Source: Helicobacter canis
GTDB lineage: Bacteria; Campylobacterota; Campylobacteria; Campylobacterales; Helicobacteraceae
Assembly: GCF_008693005.1 (NCBI RefSeq)
Contig: NZ_VXKE01000004.1
Span: forward strand, 1-50,165
Direction of reading: 5' to 3'
DNA length: 50,165 bases
In this document: positions 49,249 through 50,165 of the stretch, one piece after another
Layout of the letters: each line of letters starts with the position of its first letter
Position numbering within the stretch: position 1 is the stretch's first letter
Made by a program: the position numbers and the translations under genes
The notes under the pieces: generated by a model
The model's database searches: none
Seen by the model: the letters and a program-made list of their open reading frames with translations, nothing else
What the model was told of the DNA's origin: nothing

Positions 49249-49419
49249 GTTGTTTCTTATAAAATATTGTTTCTTTTCTCCCCGTAGTGTTCGAGCTTGA
49301 AGCCTACTAGCCACTTGCCCGAGCTTGCGCTCTTTGGGGGCTTTCTTTTCGTTTTGGCGTGGCGACTTTTAAAAAGTCGCGCATTTATCGCTCAAGGCTT
49401 AAAAGAGTAAAGTTTTTAT

Positions 49420-49640
49420 TTTGGATTGCCGCGCCTTGCAAGCAAGGCTCGCAATGACAGAGGTAAGTTTCTCAACAAGCCGCTGGATTCTAGGATTTTT
49501 GATGAATTTTGTGCGTTGCGAGAAAAAGCACAAGGGAGTTACCTTGAGTGGTAATGACCGCAGGGCTTTTTTGACGCTCGCGCAAAAGTCGCAAAACAAG
49601 CGCAGCGAAGTTTCTTTAGAAAAAGCCGAATCCTTTAAGA
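49420..49640. repeat. Palindromic repeats in the TR-RT spacer
   Basis: 49421-49460 is a reversed GTCATTGCGAG element (stem GCCTTGC/GCAAGGC). 49485-49632 is a reversed copy of the 24900-25035 element with core GGGAGTTACC...GGTAATGACCGC, ending 12 bp before the template repeat. Both may be transcribed as part of the DGR RNA. Confidence 0.75.
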
Positions 49641-49644
49641 AATA

Positions 49645-49739
49645 GGCGGGAGCCGATGTTCCAATTCGCGTTAGAAAAGGCATTATTACCATTCCAGCAC
49701 AAAACGCCCGCGTGGGCGGAGTTGTTCAGGCTGCCGCTG
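49645..49739 (-). other. DGR template repeat (TR)
   Basis: This 95-bp segment is noncoding and matches the variable repeat at 116-210. On the coding strand it has 20 adenines, 13 of which differ in the variable repeat; the other 75 positions are identical. Read in the target frame it has eight AAC/AAT codons. Such codons can become many residues but never a stop. On the circle it is 414 bp from the VR and 510 bp upstream of the reverse transcriptase, the usual VP-VR-TR-RT order. Confidence 0.95.
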
Positions 49740-49797
49740 CTCTTTTAAGCCTACGGCTGCTTACAAGACAGCCGTTAAGGTGGATTCGGCTTTGCGC

Positions 49798-50100
49798 GCT
49801 TTTGGTGGATTCTGCGCGGTGGGCTTGCTCATTACCGACTAGGTAAATCCCTGCGCCCACCGCTTGAAAGCCCCCAAAACCAGCGAAGCGGTGCAAGCGC
49901 AGCGCAGCAGGTTTCTTTAGAAAATCATCGCAAAATCCTAGAATCCTTTGCAGGGTTTTATCAAAAAAAGATTCTAAGATTTGCGGTGTTGCTAGTGGTG
50001 CTTTTTGTGGATTTTGGGGCAGAGCTAGACTTGGGGTCTGCGGTTGTCCCAAAATCCACAAAATCACTGCTATGATTACCCAAAGCTGAATCTCTGCGTG
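49798..50100. repeat. Repeat stack between TR and the contig end
   Basis: 49803-49880 repeats the primase-embedded element of 19566-19650. 49875-49925 is a 48-bp-type element. 49975-50100 is the large palindrome with arms TTTTGTGGATTTTGGG/CCCAAAATCCACAAAA, which runs through the circular junction into base 62. No gene is supported in 49135-50038 apart from the TR. Confidence 0.8.
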
Positions 50101-50165
50101 GGCGTGCTCGCTCGCGCTTGCACGCAGCCTTTAGGTAGGGTCTTTGAAACAAGGGCGGGAGCCGA

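Noticed and set aside
49399..49692. Minus-strand frame between RT and TR, considered as Avd accessory protein
   Set aside because: It is translated palindromic repeat plus part of the TR, not a basic four-helix protein, and has no ribosome site.
1..50165. CRISPR array
   Set aside because: Repeats are dispersed, palindromic and unevenly spaced; no regular repeat-spacer pattern or cas gene is present.

Overview
The window looks like a complete temperate podovirus genome, probably from an enterohepatic Helicobacter or close Campylobacterota relative. That host call is inferred from the AAGGAG ribosome sites, the polyvalent protein modules and the repeat style; no ribosomal or housekeeping gene is present to confirm it. 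Bases 1-127 are repeated exactly at 50039-50165, so the contig closes into a circle of about 50,038 bp. Nearly all large genes lie on the minus strand.

Layout, in plus coordinates. 93-4078: receptor-binding/tail-fibre genes, ending in a diversity-generating retroelement (DGR) target gene. 4324-9769: an accessory gene and a 1420-residue polyvalent (effector) protein. 9819-10963: a nest of tiny membrane-peptide genes on both strands. 10968-18757: head module (portal, virion proteins, major capsid protein, scaffold, decoration, small terminase). 19008-28331: replication and early module (DnaG primase, DnaB-like helicase, DUF3310, YopX, ribbon-helix-helix regulators, DnaD-like replication protein, tyrosine integrase). 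28332-29836: 1.5 kb with no convincing gene, carrying a 30-bp inverted repeat. 29837-32423: connector and internal virion proteins. 32812-36648: large terminase plus a lysis cassette that includes a c-type cytochrome. 36745-48032: accessory gene, a roughly 2480-residue polyvalent protein, a membrane virion protein and DUF1353. 48088-49739: reverse transcriptase and DGR template repeat.

The main system is a DGR split by linearisation of the circle. The variable repeat is at 116-210, inside the 3' end of a formylglycine-enzyme/C-type-lectin-like protein gene. The template repeat is at 49645-49739 and the reverse transcriptase at 48088-49134. On the circle the order is target gene, VR, 414 bp, TR, 510 bp, RT. 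All 13 differences over 95 bp fall at template adenines (coding strand), and eight AAY codons are the main targets.

Three other layers stand out. First, many small palindromic mosaic repeats have conserved ends and hairpin stems that differ between copies but stay complementary; several are translated in frame inside replication genes. Second, a motif (TTTTACCCCTTTTATAAA read on the minus strand) precedes the late units and no early one. Third, there is a set of miniature single-membrane-span peptides, several starting directly at this motif on the plus strand.
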